Below are positions 52,716-61,764 of a DNA stretch of 64,000 bases, piece after piece (position 1 is the stretch's first letter; every line of letters begins with the position of its first letter). A program made the position numbers and the translations under genes. A model generated the notes under the pieces. The model made no database searches. It saw only the letters and a program-made list of their open reading frames with translations, and was not told the origin of the DNA. The DNA comes from JAMIFV01 sp035906055 (lineage in GTDB: Bacteria; Pseudomonadota; Alphaproteobacteria; Rickettsiales; JABCZZ01). Location of the stretch: assembly GCA_035906055.1 (NCBI GenBank), contig JAMIFV010000043.1, forward strand, positions 1 to 64,000, written 5' to 3'.

Positions 52716-53735
52716 TTATCTGGCTTTATGACTGCCAGTGTTGTGGTGGTATAAATTAGAAATGACCTGCGCGTAGGCGGGGCGTTGCCACACACGGATC
52801 GAGGAGACTTTCATGGTCGCAGGAAGTTTAGTTGATTCATCCGGAGCGCCGCCCCAGCCTTCGGGTTTTCCGACTGATACATTAGCGATGATATAAAATG
52901 GCTTATGCATGTCTTGCGGGGTCGGGTACTTATGGATGAGTTTGCGGTCCAGATACCAGCAGATATATTCCGGGCCCCAGTCCACCGCGTACTCATGAAA
53001 GTCTGCGCTCAGGTCAATACCGGCGTCAACCTTGTTATGAATCGCGGTCTTCTTCCTGGGAATATTCGTGTGCAGGTTGGTATACAAGACCGTGGTATCT
53101 TCGCCCAGCACTTCAAAAATATCGATTTCAGGCGGCCAGGTTTTATCCGCAGGAATCAACCAGAACGCTGGCCAGACCCCCTTGCCTTTGGGAATCTTTG
53201 CAGTAATGGAGAATATTCCGTACTGCTGCGAATAGGGAAAACTGGAAATCGATGACCCCATATACCCGGTCGGGTCTTCCGGGCCGACGGTTCTGGCCAG
53301 TTCCGCAGGCATCTTCTTGACGGAAAAATCCAGCGTGCCCGACCAGGTTAACGGGGAAAGCTCATTACCCATTTTTTTTATCATGTCGCCATTAGGGTCG
53401 GCGTTAGCAGTGGTATTTGACGTCCATGCCGGAAAATAATCCTTGGGAAGCGGCCACACTTTAGCAGCGCCTCTGGGAGCATGGTTCCAGATATACCCCG
53501 CAGCCCAGGAAAACGAGGCATCCGTAAATGGCCTTGCACCGACATCAGTCTGAGTGCCGCCGGGGCGCCAGACAGGCTGGCTGCTGAAGTTTTCGGCCAG
53601 CGTCTGCGTGGCCCCTTCCAGCGACAGCGCATTTTTATCCGACGGCAGAGCGGAAGAAGGGTTCAGCGCCGCAATCACTAAAAAGCACATGGCGCAGCCG
53701 ACTGAACTTCTTCTGAGCAATGCCTTTATGCTCAT
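52716..53735 (-). CDS. secreted glycoside hydrolase family 16 glycanase
   Basis: The ATG at 53735 overlaps the stop of the epimerase gene by 4 bases and opens a signal peptide (about residues 1-29), giving 339 residues. The GH16 active site PPEIDIFEVLGED has nucleophile Glu203 and acid/base Glu208. YGIFSITAKIPKGKGVWPAFWLIP and HEYAVDWGPEYICWYLDRKLIHKY are standard GH16 strands. Family members cleave beta-1,3/1,4-glucans or related polymers. In this locus it probably trims or degrades the polysaccharide being made, as ExoK and ExsH do for succinoglycan. Confidence 0.93.
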   Translation of the reverse strand: MSIKALLRRSSVGCAMCFLVIAALNPSSALPSDKNALSLEGATQTLAENFSSQPVWRPGGTQTDVGARPFTDASFSWAAGYIWNHAPRGAAKVWPLPKDYFPAWTSNTTANADPNGDMIKKMGNELSPLTWSGTLDFSVKKMPAELARTVGPEDPTGYMGSSISSFPYSQQYGIFSITAKIPKGKGVWPAFWLIPADKTWPPEIDIFEVLGEDTTVLYTNLHTNIPRKKTAIHNKVDAGIDLSADFHEYAVDWGPEYICWYLDRKLIHKYPTPQDMHKPFYIIANVSVGKPEGWGGAPDESTKLPATMKVSSIRVWQRPAYAQVISNLYHHNTGSHKAR

Positions 53736-54691
53736 GAAAATCTTCCCTCTGTTTCCGATGCCCACCTGCCTAACGCGACTTCCAGATTCCTGTTCTGGAA
53801 CGACGCATTGGCCAGCAACCAGTTGGGATGGATATTGGTAGACCTGACAAGCTTGGTAACCCTGTCAGGATGAATGCCCAGATTAAACACGGAGAACGGC
53901 TTCAATAAGTACGCCAGCAGCATCAGCATGAACCTGGGCAGGGTATATTCCTTCGCATCGGGGAAATAGCTCCGCTTAACGGCTTTTACTATGGACTCCG
54001 TGGTATATCTTTCGGGGTAGCAGCCGTTAAATGTAATGCTGCCCCTGTGCTTGTCTTCCGCAACGAAAATAAAATCTATAAGGTCCTCGACAAAAATGCA
54101 GCTTTTGATCGTATCTTTTCTTCCGGGGTAAACAAACAGCCCCTTCTTGAGCATGGCTATGAGCCTTGTAAAATTACCGTTCTCGTTAGGGCCAAACACG
54201 ACTGCAGGCCTTACAATGACCAGTTCATTGTCCGCTGCGCTTTCCTGCCAGCGCCTGAAAATATTTTCCGACAGGTATTTCGACCAGCCGTATGCGGTCT
54301 GCGGAGTGGGCGCGGTCAATTCGGATTTCAGGTCCTCACCCGGCCCGTAAACCGATATTGAACTTGTAAAGATGACGCTCTTGACCTTGTTCTTATTGGC
54401 GAAACTCACAACCTCAGTGGCACCGCCGATATTGGTTTCATAATACTGGTAATCGGGATGACCCGGCGTGGTATGAACCGCAGCGAGATGATAGATCTTT
54501 TCAATCTCCCCCTCGACCGCAAAACCGGATAAATTGCGTACGTCCCACGTTATGTAGGTCACGCCCGGCAGTTTGTTTGCCGCCTCCCTGATATCGACTG
54601 ATATGACATCAAAAGCAGCCGAATCGACCAAACGTTTAATAAGGCGGGTTCCAATAAAACCACTGCCACCAAATACAATTACTTTTTTCAC
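53732..54691 (-). CDS. NAD-dependent epimerase/dehydratase (extended SDR)
   Basis: This 319-residue protein has the nucleotide-binding motif FGGSGFIGTRL at 7-17, IYHLAAVHTTPG, TSSISVYGPG (catalytic Ser) and the Tyr134/Lys138 pair in YGWSKYLSE. It acts on nucleotide sugars in the cytoplasm; which epimer or deoxysugar is made cannot be told. It is coupled to the downstream GH16 gene by a 4-base overlap. Confidence 0.93.
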   Translation of the reverse strand: MKKVIVFGGSGFIGTRLIKRLVDSAAFDVISVDIREAANKLPGVTYITWDVRNLSGFAVEGEIEKIYHLAAVHTTPGHPDYQYYETNIGGATEVVSFANKNKVKSVIFTSSISVYGPGEDLKSELTAPTPQTAYGWSKYLSENIFRRWQESAADNELVIVRPAVVFGPNENGNFTRLIAMLKKGLFVYPGRKDTIKSCIFVEDLIDFIFVAEDKHRGSITFNGCYPERYTTESIVKAVKRSYFPDAKEYTLPRFMLMLLAYLLKPFSVFNLGIHPDRVTKLVRSTNIHPNWLLANASFQNRNLEVALGRWASETEGRFS

Positions 54692-54727
54692 AACTGACCT
54701 AAATAAAAAAATTATAATAAATAATCG

Positions 54728-54802
54728 CAGGCGATGAACGCAAAGATCGCCTGACTTTAAATCAATTAGGCTTCTTACCTTACATAATTTCTAAAATTAT
54801 GT
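54728..54802 (-). terminator. two hairpins in the AT-rich gap between the ligase and epimerase genes
   Basis: The first pair of arms is caggcgat/atcgcctg (54728-54735 and 54746-54753), the second acataattt/aaattatgt (54782-54790 and 54794-54802). On the minus strand an AT-rich stretch with a run of seven T follows the first hairpin, though not immediately. These may terminate or attenuate transcription after the ligase gene, or mark a promoter region for the epimerase-GH16 pair. Confidence 0.4.
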
Positions 54803-54815
54803 AACATGCTTTTTC

Positions 54816-56003
54816 TTAAGGCGTGCTATGCAAAATTGCCGCCTTTTTTTCGATCTTTTCTTTTTCCAGCATCGGCAGCACGGAATAAAAAATAAATACC
54901 CCGATGCTGAAGGGGCCAAGAAAGTCAACTTCCACAAATGCCCGGATGATAAACATTATTGAAAAGCCCAGGCATGCAAAACCGGTAGCCGTTGCGCCAT
55001 AACGATTCAGATGCATTACGGACACTGCCAGATTCATTAATATGAGAATAAGTATAAAGCTCACCCCTATCAGCCCCAGATCCACAAATGCCTGTATAAA
55101 CAGGTTATGGAAATGAAACCCTACCCTGCTTCCAACTTCAAATTCCGCCCAGTAGCGCTCGGGCAGGGATTGCCCCCGCACCCAGAACGCGGAATATCCA
55201 TGACCGAACACCGGGCTTTCCAACCCGTTTTTTATTCCTTCGGACCAGAGATAGGTACGTCCGGTTAATGTCGGGTCTTTATCGGTGGCTTTGAATACCA
55301 GGGCGGAGATATCATTATAGAAAATGCCACCGGCCAGTAAAAACAATACGCCCGCGACAATAAGGGAGATGCGTTTGAGCAGTGTCGCCCTGAAAAAAAT
55401 CAGGCAGCCAAGCACGATGCAGGTCGTGAGTATCGTAGAAAGCAGCGCCCCGATGGAGCCGCTCAACAGCATACAGGCAAGCCCCATCGCGGCAGGAATG
55501 ATTGCGAACACAATTTTTGAAGCCAGCGTGTCTTTAGTAAACAGGATTATCAGCGAAGCAAAGATACCGATCTCGGCGAATAACCCAACCATGTTCTTGG
55601 AACCAAAAAGTCCCTGGAATGAAAAGCTACCGGTGGAAAACGCACTCAGTAAGATAAAAAACACACCTAAGCTCATCCCTTTCAGGTAGTGCCGGATATC
55701 AACCAGCCGTGCCATGAGCACGGTGCAGATAAGCATAGAAAAGAATTCCAGCGCCTGAAGCAGGGATATTGCCGGATGGCCTGACCAGAACACGGAGAGA
55801 ATTGCGAACGCTGCGATGCACAGATGGGGTGCCACGCTCCATGAGAGCCTCAGGCAATAATAGTTCGTATACAACAGCCGTGAAAACCATATCCCGTAAA
55901 GCACTAAAATCGGCACCATGGCAAACAGGTGAGAAAACGCCAATATCACTGTGGAAAGCGCAACGCTGAATATAGAGAAAGCTGAGGACAGTGTTGTATT
56001 CAT
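54816..56003 (-). CDS. O-antigen ligase / polymerase-like membrane protein
   Basis: I chose the ATG at 56003, giving 395 residues; a TTG eight codons upstream is possible. The protein has about ten to twelve membrane segments and the Wzy_C-like region: GLEASPVFGHGYSAF-type loop (here GLESPVFGHGYSAFWVRGQSLPERYWAEFEVGSRVGFHFHNLFIQAFVDLGLIG) with the conserved His residues. Such proteins join or polymerise polysaccharide repeat units at the periplasmic face. Ligase and polymerase cannot be separated from sequence alone. Confidence 0.88.
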   Translation of the reverse strand: MNTTLSSAFSIFSVALSTVILAFSHLFAMVPILVLYGIWFSRLLYTNYYCLRLSWSVAPHLCIAAFAILSVFWSGHPAISLLQALEFFSMLICTVLMARLVDIRHYLKGMSLGVFFILLSAFSTGSFSFQGLFGSKNMVGLFAEIGIFASLIILFTKDTLASKIVFAIIPAAMGLACMLLSGSIGALLSTILTTCIVLGCLIFFRATLLKRISLIVAGVLFLLAGGIFYNDISALVFKATDKDPTLTGRTYLWSEGIKNGLESPVFGHGYSAFWVRGQSLPERYWAEFEVGSRVGFHFHNLFIQAFVDLGLIGVSFILILILMNLAVSVMHLNRYGATATGFACLGFSIMFIIRAFVEVDFLGPFSIGVFIFYSVLPMLEKEKIEKKAAILHSTP

Positions 56004-56008
56004 GTGCG

Positions 56009-56962
56009 TCACATTTGTTTTCTGCAACTTGCGCGCTGAAATATTTTCTTTAATTTAGAACAGGCTGGCCTTCTTAGTTCACCAATCACCGCAGGATTGC
56101 CGGCCATGATGCACAACGCGGAAAGCAGCTTTCTTTCTTTCAGCCTGTCGATCAGCGCCGTGAACGTAAGCGCCACATCAAGATTCCTCCGGCGTCCGGC
56201 AAGCGCGGCGTGTATTTCAGGCCGCAGGTCATCATGCTTCTTTCTGAAAGACTCATCCGTGTAGATTATTCTTTCAATATCCGCCTTCTGCAACCTGTGG
56301 GACGTCGATCCTGCGCGCACATTATACAGATAGCCCGCCGTGGAGTCGATACGGCATACCGCTCCTGCCGCCAGCGCATCCGCCATTAACAGGTAATCTT
56401 CCCCGATGCGTATATGCTCATCATAGGTAATGCGGTGCCTTGTCAGAAAGTCCCTGGAAATAATGGGTTTCAAATACCCTAAAGCGTTTCCGCCCAGAAA
56501 ATAGCTGTTTCCTTCAATAAACCACTGCAAGGTCATTACAGGAGCCTGTAGGAATTTCCGCGAAGTGAACATTATCTTTTGCTGGCCATCGGGATAGTTC
56601 ATCAGGAGATTATCCACGACGATCTGCGCGTTCTGGCTTTCAGCAAGCGTAAGGCACCGTGACAACCGACCGGGTAAAAATTCGTCGTCGCCATCTAAAA
56701 CAGCGATCCACTTTCCCCTGGCGGCAGCAATGCCCAGATTGCGCGCCGCCCCTGGCCCGGAATTTTCTGGGGATTGCAGTATTACCAGCCGGGGATCGGT
56801 GATGCCCTTTACCATGGACAATGTGTTATCCGTTGAAAAATCGTCAACAAAGATCACTTCTAAATCAACGCCCTGCTGTGAAAGCGCGCTCGAAACAGCT
56901 TTTACAATGTAGGGTTCAACATTGTATGCGGCAATTATCACGGAGACTGTCGGTTGCGTCAT
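56009..56962 (-). CDS. family 2 glycosyltransferase
   Basis: This 317-residue GT-A enzyme has VSVIIAAYNVEPYIVKAVSSAL at the N-terminus, EVIFVDDFSTDNTLSMV, GPGAARNLGIAAARGKWIAVLDGDDEF with the metal-binding DxD, and a C-terminal region without membrane segments. It transfers a sugar to a growing glycan on the cytoplasmic side. The donor and acceptor are unknown. It ends 5 bases before the ligase ATG. Confidence 0.92.
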   Translation of the reverse strand: MTQPTVSVIIAAYNVEPYIVKAVSSALSQQGVDLEVIFVDDFSTDNTLSMVKGITDPRLVILQSPENSGPGAARNLGIAAARGKWIAVLDGDDEFLPGRLSRCLTLAESQNAQIVVDNLLMNYPDGQQKIMFTSRKFLQAPVMTLQWFIEGNSYFLGGNALGYLKPIISRDFLTRHRITYDEHIRIGEDYLLMADALAAGAVCRIDSTAGYLYNVRAGSTSHRLQKADIERIIYTDESFRKKHDDLRPEIHAALAGRRRNLDVALTFTALIDRLKERKLLSALCIMAGNPAVIGELRRPACSKLKKIFQRASCRKQM

Positions 56963-57029
56963 ATCAATTCCGGCTCATACAAGTGACACTGACCCTATAA
57001 ATAAGTCTGCCCGCTACGTAAGTAAACGG

Positions 57030-58913
57030 TTACTTTGGAAAATAGGCATCCACAGCGCGAATGGCACCCGCCTTGGAAAAATGCCCGTAATCGCTGTAAT
57101 AATATACGTCATCCTGCCGGTATGCGCAGCGCGACTGCTCGCACAGATGCTGCATGGGATTGATAAACACCGCCGCAGATGATAACATCTCAAGGCGTGC
57201 GTTAATCTCTGGCGAAAACGACACTTTTGCATAGGCGGTGCCCGGCGCCATCCGCGCGCCGGATATATAATCGATATGCTGCACGTCGGCAAAAAACTGC
57301 GGCGTCTGCCCCAGCACAACGACTGTAACACCCAGCCCTTTTAAAGCCGCAATGGTTTGCGGCAGATCTTCCAGCGTACGCTGCGGCACATCCGTCCACC
57401 GCGCGGAGAGCACTACCGTGTCAATCTTCTGCTCCCTGATGATCGCGAGCACGCGCTGGTTGGAAGGCTGGCAGCCAACACGCGCATAGGAGTAATAGGC
57501 GAGTATGGGCGGGCAACCGGCAAACGTGTATTGCATCACGTCCGCATCCAGCGGGCTGGTGGCATGCAGAATACCGGGAATATACTGGGCGGCAAAGGAA
57601 TCCCCCCATAGCAGCACGCGCTTTTTTCCGCCGTGCGTGCGGGTACAGCCTGCCGCATCCCAAGGGGTGGGCTTTGCCGGGTTGGTATTAAAACAGGTTA
57701 TACCCCCCCACTCCTCATTTCCTTCGATTTTCTGAAGTGTAAAATCAGGATACCGCGATGGCATCCCCTCTTTCTTGCTTATAAACGCCCCCAGCAATAC
57801 ACCGCTGATGATGGCAGCAATCCCCAATCCAAACACCGCCTTGCGTTTATCATAACCTGTATGGCGCAAGGGCTGCTCGATATATTTCCATGAAGCCGCC
57901 GCAAGCAAGATGCTAATGGCAATCAGGCCTGACGCCTCAACAATGCCGGGGGCACGCAGCATCAGGTAATGGAAAAAAGCTATCAGCGGCCAGTGTACCA
58001 GGTAAAGTGAATAGGAGATTAAGCCTATGAAAACCAGATAGCGTGACGCCAGTATGCGGTTCGCCAGCGGAAGGGATTGCGTCCTTTGCCCCGCCAGAAT
58101 TATAAATGCGGCGCCCATGCAGGGAAAAAGCGCGTTCCAGCCCGGAAAGGGAGTGCCTTCATCCAGGGCAAACAGGCCATAAGCAATTAACGCGCAACCG
58201 GATAATGAAAGCCCCTCACGCCACTGCCGGTTCAGCGTGAGCGGTGAGACGGTAATGAGGATTCCCAGCATCAGCTCCCATGCCCTTGTGGGCAGAAGGA
58301 AGAAACCGGCAGTTGGCCCCACGAAAATGGCGGCCACACCCATGGCGAAGCTGAGGAGGGATAAGGGCACCAGCCATAAAAGCCAGCGCTGACGCAGGAA
58401 ACGGTATATGCCCCAGAGTAACAGCGGCGCAAAGATATAGAATTGTTCCTCTACAGAGAGTGACCATGTGTGCAGAATGGGTTTGGTGGTCGCCTGTGCG
58501 GCAAAATATCCCGATGTTTTCCAGAAGAATATGTTGGACAGAAACAGGCTGGAGGCGACTATGCTTCTGCCGAACTCCGCAAAATCGTCAGGGAGAAGAA
58601 TATAATACGCTGCCAGCGCCGTAAGGAAGATAGTGGCGATATAGGCAGGGAATATACGGCGGATGCGCTTGAAGTAAAAACTGGCAATGCTGAATTTTCC
58701 CCTGGCGATATCGTCGAGGATGCTTCTGGAAATCACATAACCGGAAATGACAAAGAATATATCAACCCCGGTATAGCCCCCCGGAAACCCCAGGCCGAAA
58801 TGGAATGCCACCACCCCCAGCACGGCTACGGCACGCAATCCGTCAACATCATGCCTGTAAGGGGTATGGGAGAGTCTCGTAATATCAGGAGAGTTCAATG
58901 CACCGGCGGACAT
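57030..58913 (-). CDS. OafA-type O-acyltransferase fused to an SGNH domain
   Basis: The 627-residue protein has an acyltransferase 3 membrane domain (residues about 15-370; YRHDVDGLRAVAVLGVVAFHFG, GVDIFFVISGYVISRSIL, FKRIRRIFPAYIATI) followed by a periplasmic SGNH hydrolase-like domain (about 410-627) with RVLLWGDSFAAQYIPG (Ser in GDSF) and the Asp/His pair in YSDYGHFSKAGAIRAV. This two-domain type passes acyl groups across the membrane to O-acetylate surface glycans. It is a second acyltransferase of the locus. Confidence 0.94.
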   Translation of the reverse strand: MSAGALNSPDITRLSHTPYRHDVDGLRAVAVLGVVAFHFGLGFPGGYTGVDIFFVISGYVISRSILDDIARGKFSIASFYFKRIRRIFPAYIATIFLTALAAYYILLPDDFAEFGRSIVASSLFLSNIFFWKTSGYFAAQATTKPILHTWSLSVEEQFYIFAPLLLWGIYRFLRQRWLLWLVPLSLLSFAMGVAAIFVGPTAGFFLLPTRAWELMLGILITVSPLTLNRQWREGLSLSGCALIAYGLFALDEGTPFPGWNALFPCMGAAFIILAGQRTQSLPLANRILASRYLVFIGLISYSLYLVHWPLIAFFHYLMLRAPGIVEASGLIAISILLAAASWKYIEQPLRHTGYDKRKAVFGLGIAAIISGVLLGAFISKKEGMPSRYPDFTLQKIEGNEEWGGITCFNTNPAKPTPWDAAGCTRTHGGKKRVLLWGDSFAAQYIPGILHATSPLDADVMQYTFAGCPPILAYYSYARVGCQPSNQRVLAIIREQKIDTVVLSARWTDVPQRTLEDLPQTIAALKGLGVTVVVLGQTPQFFADVQHIDYISGARMAPGTAYAKVSFSPEINARLEMLSSAAVFINPMQHLCEQSRCAYRQDDVYYYSDYGHFSKAGAIRAVDAYFPK

Positions 58914-59052
58914 AGGAGTAAGAAGGCAACAATGTTACAGAGGCTTTTTAATTCCATCGAGGATGTAACATGAAACAGGCAAGAATCATAGCTGACTGTT
59001 ACTCCATATCAGCTTACCCTGAGTAGCGCCGCACGCGGAGCTTGCGTACGGA

Positions 59053-59631
59053 TTAAACCCTTATCCAGTCATCCTCGCATTCAAAGCTTCTGATCATCCT
59101 TGCCGGGTTGCCCACCGCAATGGATTTGGCCGGAATGTTACCGGCAACAACCGAGCCCGCGCCTATCACCGAATGATCACCGATAGAGCTGCCCGCTAGA
59201 ATAATGCTTCTGGCCCCTACCCAGACATTCTTTCCCAAGCTCACATCCTGAGTTTTAGTAGGCTCTCCCAGCGACACTCCGTGGAAGTCGGAATCTAAAA
59301 TATACACCATGTCGCCAATCTTGGAGTCACTGCCAACCGTAATTTTTTTCGTCGCACAAATGTTGACTCCGTCGTTGAGGTACACCCTGTCCCCCAGTTC
59401 GATAACCGCACCTTCAAATGCGGAAATATGCTGCCTGGTCCTGAACGACCTCAATGTGCAGCTTCTGCCGAAACGTATCGCCCCGTGGCAGCATAACTTT
59501 GGCAGCAACCCGTCAATGACAGGCCTTGTCCGGAAAGAAGCGGTGTGTGTGTATCGTAGATAAAAGGCAATGCTGCAAACCCTACGATATACTTTTCTTA
59601 CGACAGTAAACACTGCAGACCGCCATTTCAT
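59053..59631 (-). CDS. hexapeptide-repeat acyltransferase (LbetaH fold)
   Basis: This 192-residue protein shows left-handed beta-helix repeats: VYLNDGVNICATKKITVGSDSKIGDMVYILD, then KNVWVGARSIILAGSSIGDHSVIGAGSVVAGNIPAKSIAVGNPARMI, with the His expected of serine/sugar O-acetyltransferases of the WcaF/NodL kind in DSDFHGV. It probably acetylates a sugar in the cytoplasm. It starts 9 bases after the end of the next glycosyltransferase gene. The 139 bases downstream hold no motif I would call. Confidence 0.9.
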   Translation of the reverse strand: MKWRSAVFTVVRKVYRRVCSIAFYLRYTHTASFRTRPVIDGLLPKLCCHGAIRFGRSCTLRSFRTRQHISAFEGAVIELGDRVYLNDGVNICATKKITVGSDSKIGDMVYILDSDFHGVSLGEPTKTQDVSLGKNVWVGARSIILAGSSIGDHSVIGAGSVVAGNIPAKSIAVGNPARMIRSFECEDDWIRV

Positions 59632-59640
59632 TGGCGATGG

Positions 59641-60693
59641 CTAGGAACTGGCAAGAAAACGGTTATACGCTTCTGTATGTTCCTGCGCACATCGCGATGG
59701 AGAGAATGTTGTCAAATCACAATAAAGCGATTTGTCCCTGTTTAGGACATTTCCTGCTTCAAGTAAAGTGCCGGAAGTCAGTTCATCCTCATACAGATAC
59801 AGCCAGTGCTTACCGACACTATCCTGAATCTCCTGATTGGTAGGGCTCCATGCGGCAATCACCGGAACGTTTAATGAAAGCGCGGTGTAAATAGTGCCGG
59901 AATTGAAATAGTCATTGCCCGGAAACACTAATATGTCGCTCATGGCATATAACCCTACGATTTCATCTTCCGGCACCCGCCTGAAATCCAGCTTAACGTT
60001 CCTGTTGTGTTCCAATATACGCTCAATGGAGCGTGTAAGCTCCTGCCCCCCCGCGCCCGCGATCATCAGGTAATTGGACTGCTCGGGCAGTTCCTTGAAA
60101 GCACTGGCAACCAGATCCGGCCTTTTGTTCTGGCGCAGCGTTCCGATGAAGGAATATATTCTCTGGTCCTGGGCAATCCCGAAAGAAGCGCGTTTCGCCT
60201 GTATATCCACGTTCGATGCAAGCACCCCACGGTAATGCGGGTGGTGCGCCACACAAAACCGTTTTTTATGCAATTGCGGAAAAGCATCCTTGATTTGCCC
60301 GATACCGTTGTTAGTTAACGAAATGCAAATATCCACTTCCGCCATGAATTTCTGCATGAATTCGTTCCAGTACGGATTGTTGCGCAAGGCATGGCTATGC
60401 GGATAGAGGTCATGCACCGTCCATACAACATACCCCCCGGACCTTTTTATCCTGCGTATGGTACTAAAGAACTGGAACCTAATCCATTTTCCGCGAAGGG
60501 AATTCCATTTTCTGGTACAAATCTCGGGTATGATTTCAGGCCAGTGGATGTGAAAAACATCCCCCTTCTGCCGTGAGAAATGCTTGGTCCAGTCCTCAAC
60601 TTCGACCCCGATCTCCCTCAATGCGCCGACGAGAATATCAACGAAACGATTCTCATTCTTAACCCCGACCGCCGGAAACATTATAACACGCAT
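59641..60693 (-). CDS. GT-B fold glycosyltransferase
   Basis: I chose the ATG at 60693 (MRVIMFPAVG), preceded by AAAAAGAG; the frame extends 20 codons further upstream without support. The 350-residue protein has a GT-B pattern: KGDVFHIHWPEI and VVWTVHDLYPHSHALR in the first half, IYSFIGTLRQNKRPDLV, NYLMIAGAGGQELT and VPEDEIVGLYAMSDILVFPGNDYFNSG in the second. It fits the GT4-like group of exopolysaccharide transferases. The sugar is unknown. Confidence 0.85.
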   Translation of the reverse strand: MRVIMFPAVGVKNENRFVDILVGALREIGVEVEDWTKHFSRQKGDVFHIHWPEIIPEICTRKWNSLRGKWIRFQFFSTIRRIKRSGGYVVWTVHDLYPHSHALRNNPYWNEFMQKFMAEVDICISLTNNGIGQIKDAFPQLHKKRFCVAHHPHYRGVLASNVDIQAKRASFGIAQDQRIYSFIGTLRQNKRPDLVASAFKELPEQSNYLMIAGAGGQELTRSIERILEHNRNVKLDFRRVPEDEIVGLYAMSDILVFPGNDYFNSGTIYTALSLNVPVIAAWSPTNQEIQDSVGKHWLYLYEDELTSGTLLEAGNVLNRDKSLYCDLTTFSPSRCAQEHTEAYNRFLASS

Positions 60694-60764
60694 ATGAACA
60701 AACTCTTTTTGAGAGAACCGGGCCTGACGATATCGGTCTCCGCAGGATTTCACGATAGTAAGGG

Positions 60765-61754
60765 CTATGGAATTTTATGAGTCAGCTTATCCACTACGGC
60801 CTTCCAGAAACCCAGCGACCAGCCCAGATGCATGACCATTGCAGACAGGCCAGACATTACATAGGCAGGGTTGGCGGCCTTGGCGGCTAAAATGATTGCA
60901 TACATATTGCAAAGCGCCGCCCACGCCAGCAACGGAAGAGCAAAGACAATCGATATCTTGGATAATAGTATCAGGCATGCCGCCGGAAAAACGAATACCG
61001 GCAGCAATTGCCGGACTTTGATCTTACTCTTGTGCTTGAATATATTTCTGGCGCGGCCATAACCATAATTTATGTACTGTTTGAATAAACGCACGGGGCT
61101 GCTGCGGGGAAAGTAGCCAGCAGCAACCCGGTTAGTAAGCCATATCTTATACCCTGCAGCGGCAAGCCTTGTATCCAGTTCGGCATCTTCGTTGTGGGAA
61201 AAATCTTCATCGTAGCCCCCCACCTCTTCAAAAGGGCCTATTTTCATCAGTGCGTGGTGGCCATGGTCTACCCACTTGCCATCCATTTCCGAAGCCCTGT
61301 GGGAAGATCCGCCGTTTCCTAATTTAGAGTTTTGCGCTGCGGCAGTTGCCATCTGGAATAGAGTGTCATTCCCCTGCGAGATAATCGACACGGTTACCGA
61401 ATCAGCGCCCGTCCGCTCCATTTCCGCAAGCAACGTATCACAATAATGCGCGGGATACGTCGCGTGGGCATCTATGCGGATCACTATATCCGCGAAGTCC
61501 CGGAAAGTTCTAACCGCCAGATTTACCCCGGCGGACTGGAGTTTCTTTGGATTATCCAGCAGCCTGATTTCAGGAAACTCCTTGATTAAGCCCGTCACGA
61601 TCTGCCGGGTGCCGTCTGTGCTTCCGCCGTCTGCCACCACGAGCAAGGGTATAAATCCCGGCTTCGGATCAAGTATGGACCTTATTACTTTTTCAATGTA
61701 GGCGCTCTCGTTCAAACACGGTATAACTATAAGAACATGCTTTTGTTCCAGCAT
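60765..61754 (-). CDS. family 2 glycosyltransferase of the ExoA type
   Basis: The ATG at 61754 has GGAGGG just upstream; an earlier in-frame ATG at 61772 overlaps the preceding gene. The 329-residue protein has HVLIVIPCLNESAYIEKVIRSIL, PLLVVADGGSTDGTRQIV, IRIDAHATYP (DxD position) and GGYDEDFSHNEDAELDTRLAAAG, followed by two or three C-terminal membrane segments (PVFVFPAACLILLSKISIVFALPLLAW). This resembles ExoA, a beta-1,3-glucosyltransferase of succinoglycan synthesis. The exact linkage is inferred. Confidence 0.9.
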   Translation of the reverse strand: MLEQKHVLIVIPCLNESAYIEKVIRSILDPKPGFIPLLVVADGGSTDGTRQIVTGLIKEFPEIRLLDNPKKLQSAGVNLAVRTFRDFADIVIRIDAHATYPAHYCDTLLAEMERTGADSVTVSIISQGNDTLFQMATAAAQNSKLGNGGSSHRASEMDGKWVDHGHHALMKIGPFEEVGGYDEDFSHNEDAELDTRLAAAGYKIWLTNRVAAGYFPRSSPVRLFKQYINYGYGRARNIFKHKSKIKVRQLLPVFVFPAACLILLSKISIVFALPLLAWAALCNMYAIILAAKAANPAYVMSGLSAMVMHLGWSLGFWKAVVDKLTHKIP

Positions 61755-61764
61755 CTTTCCCTCC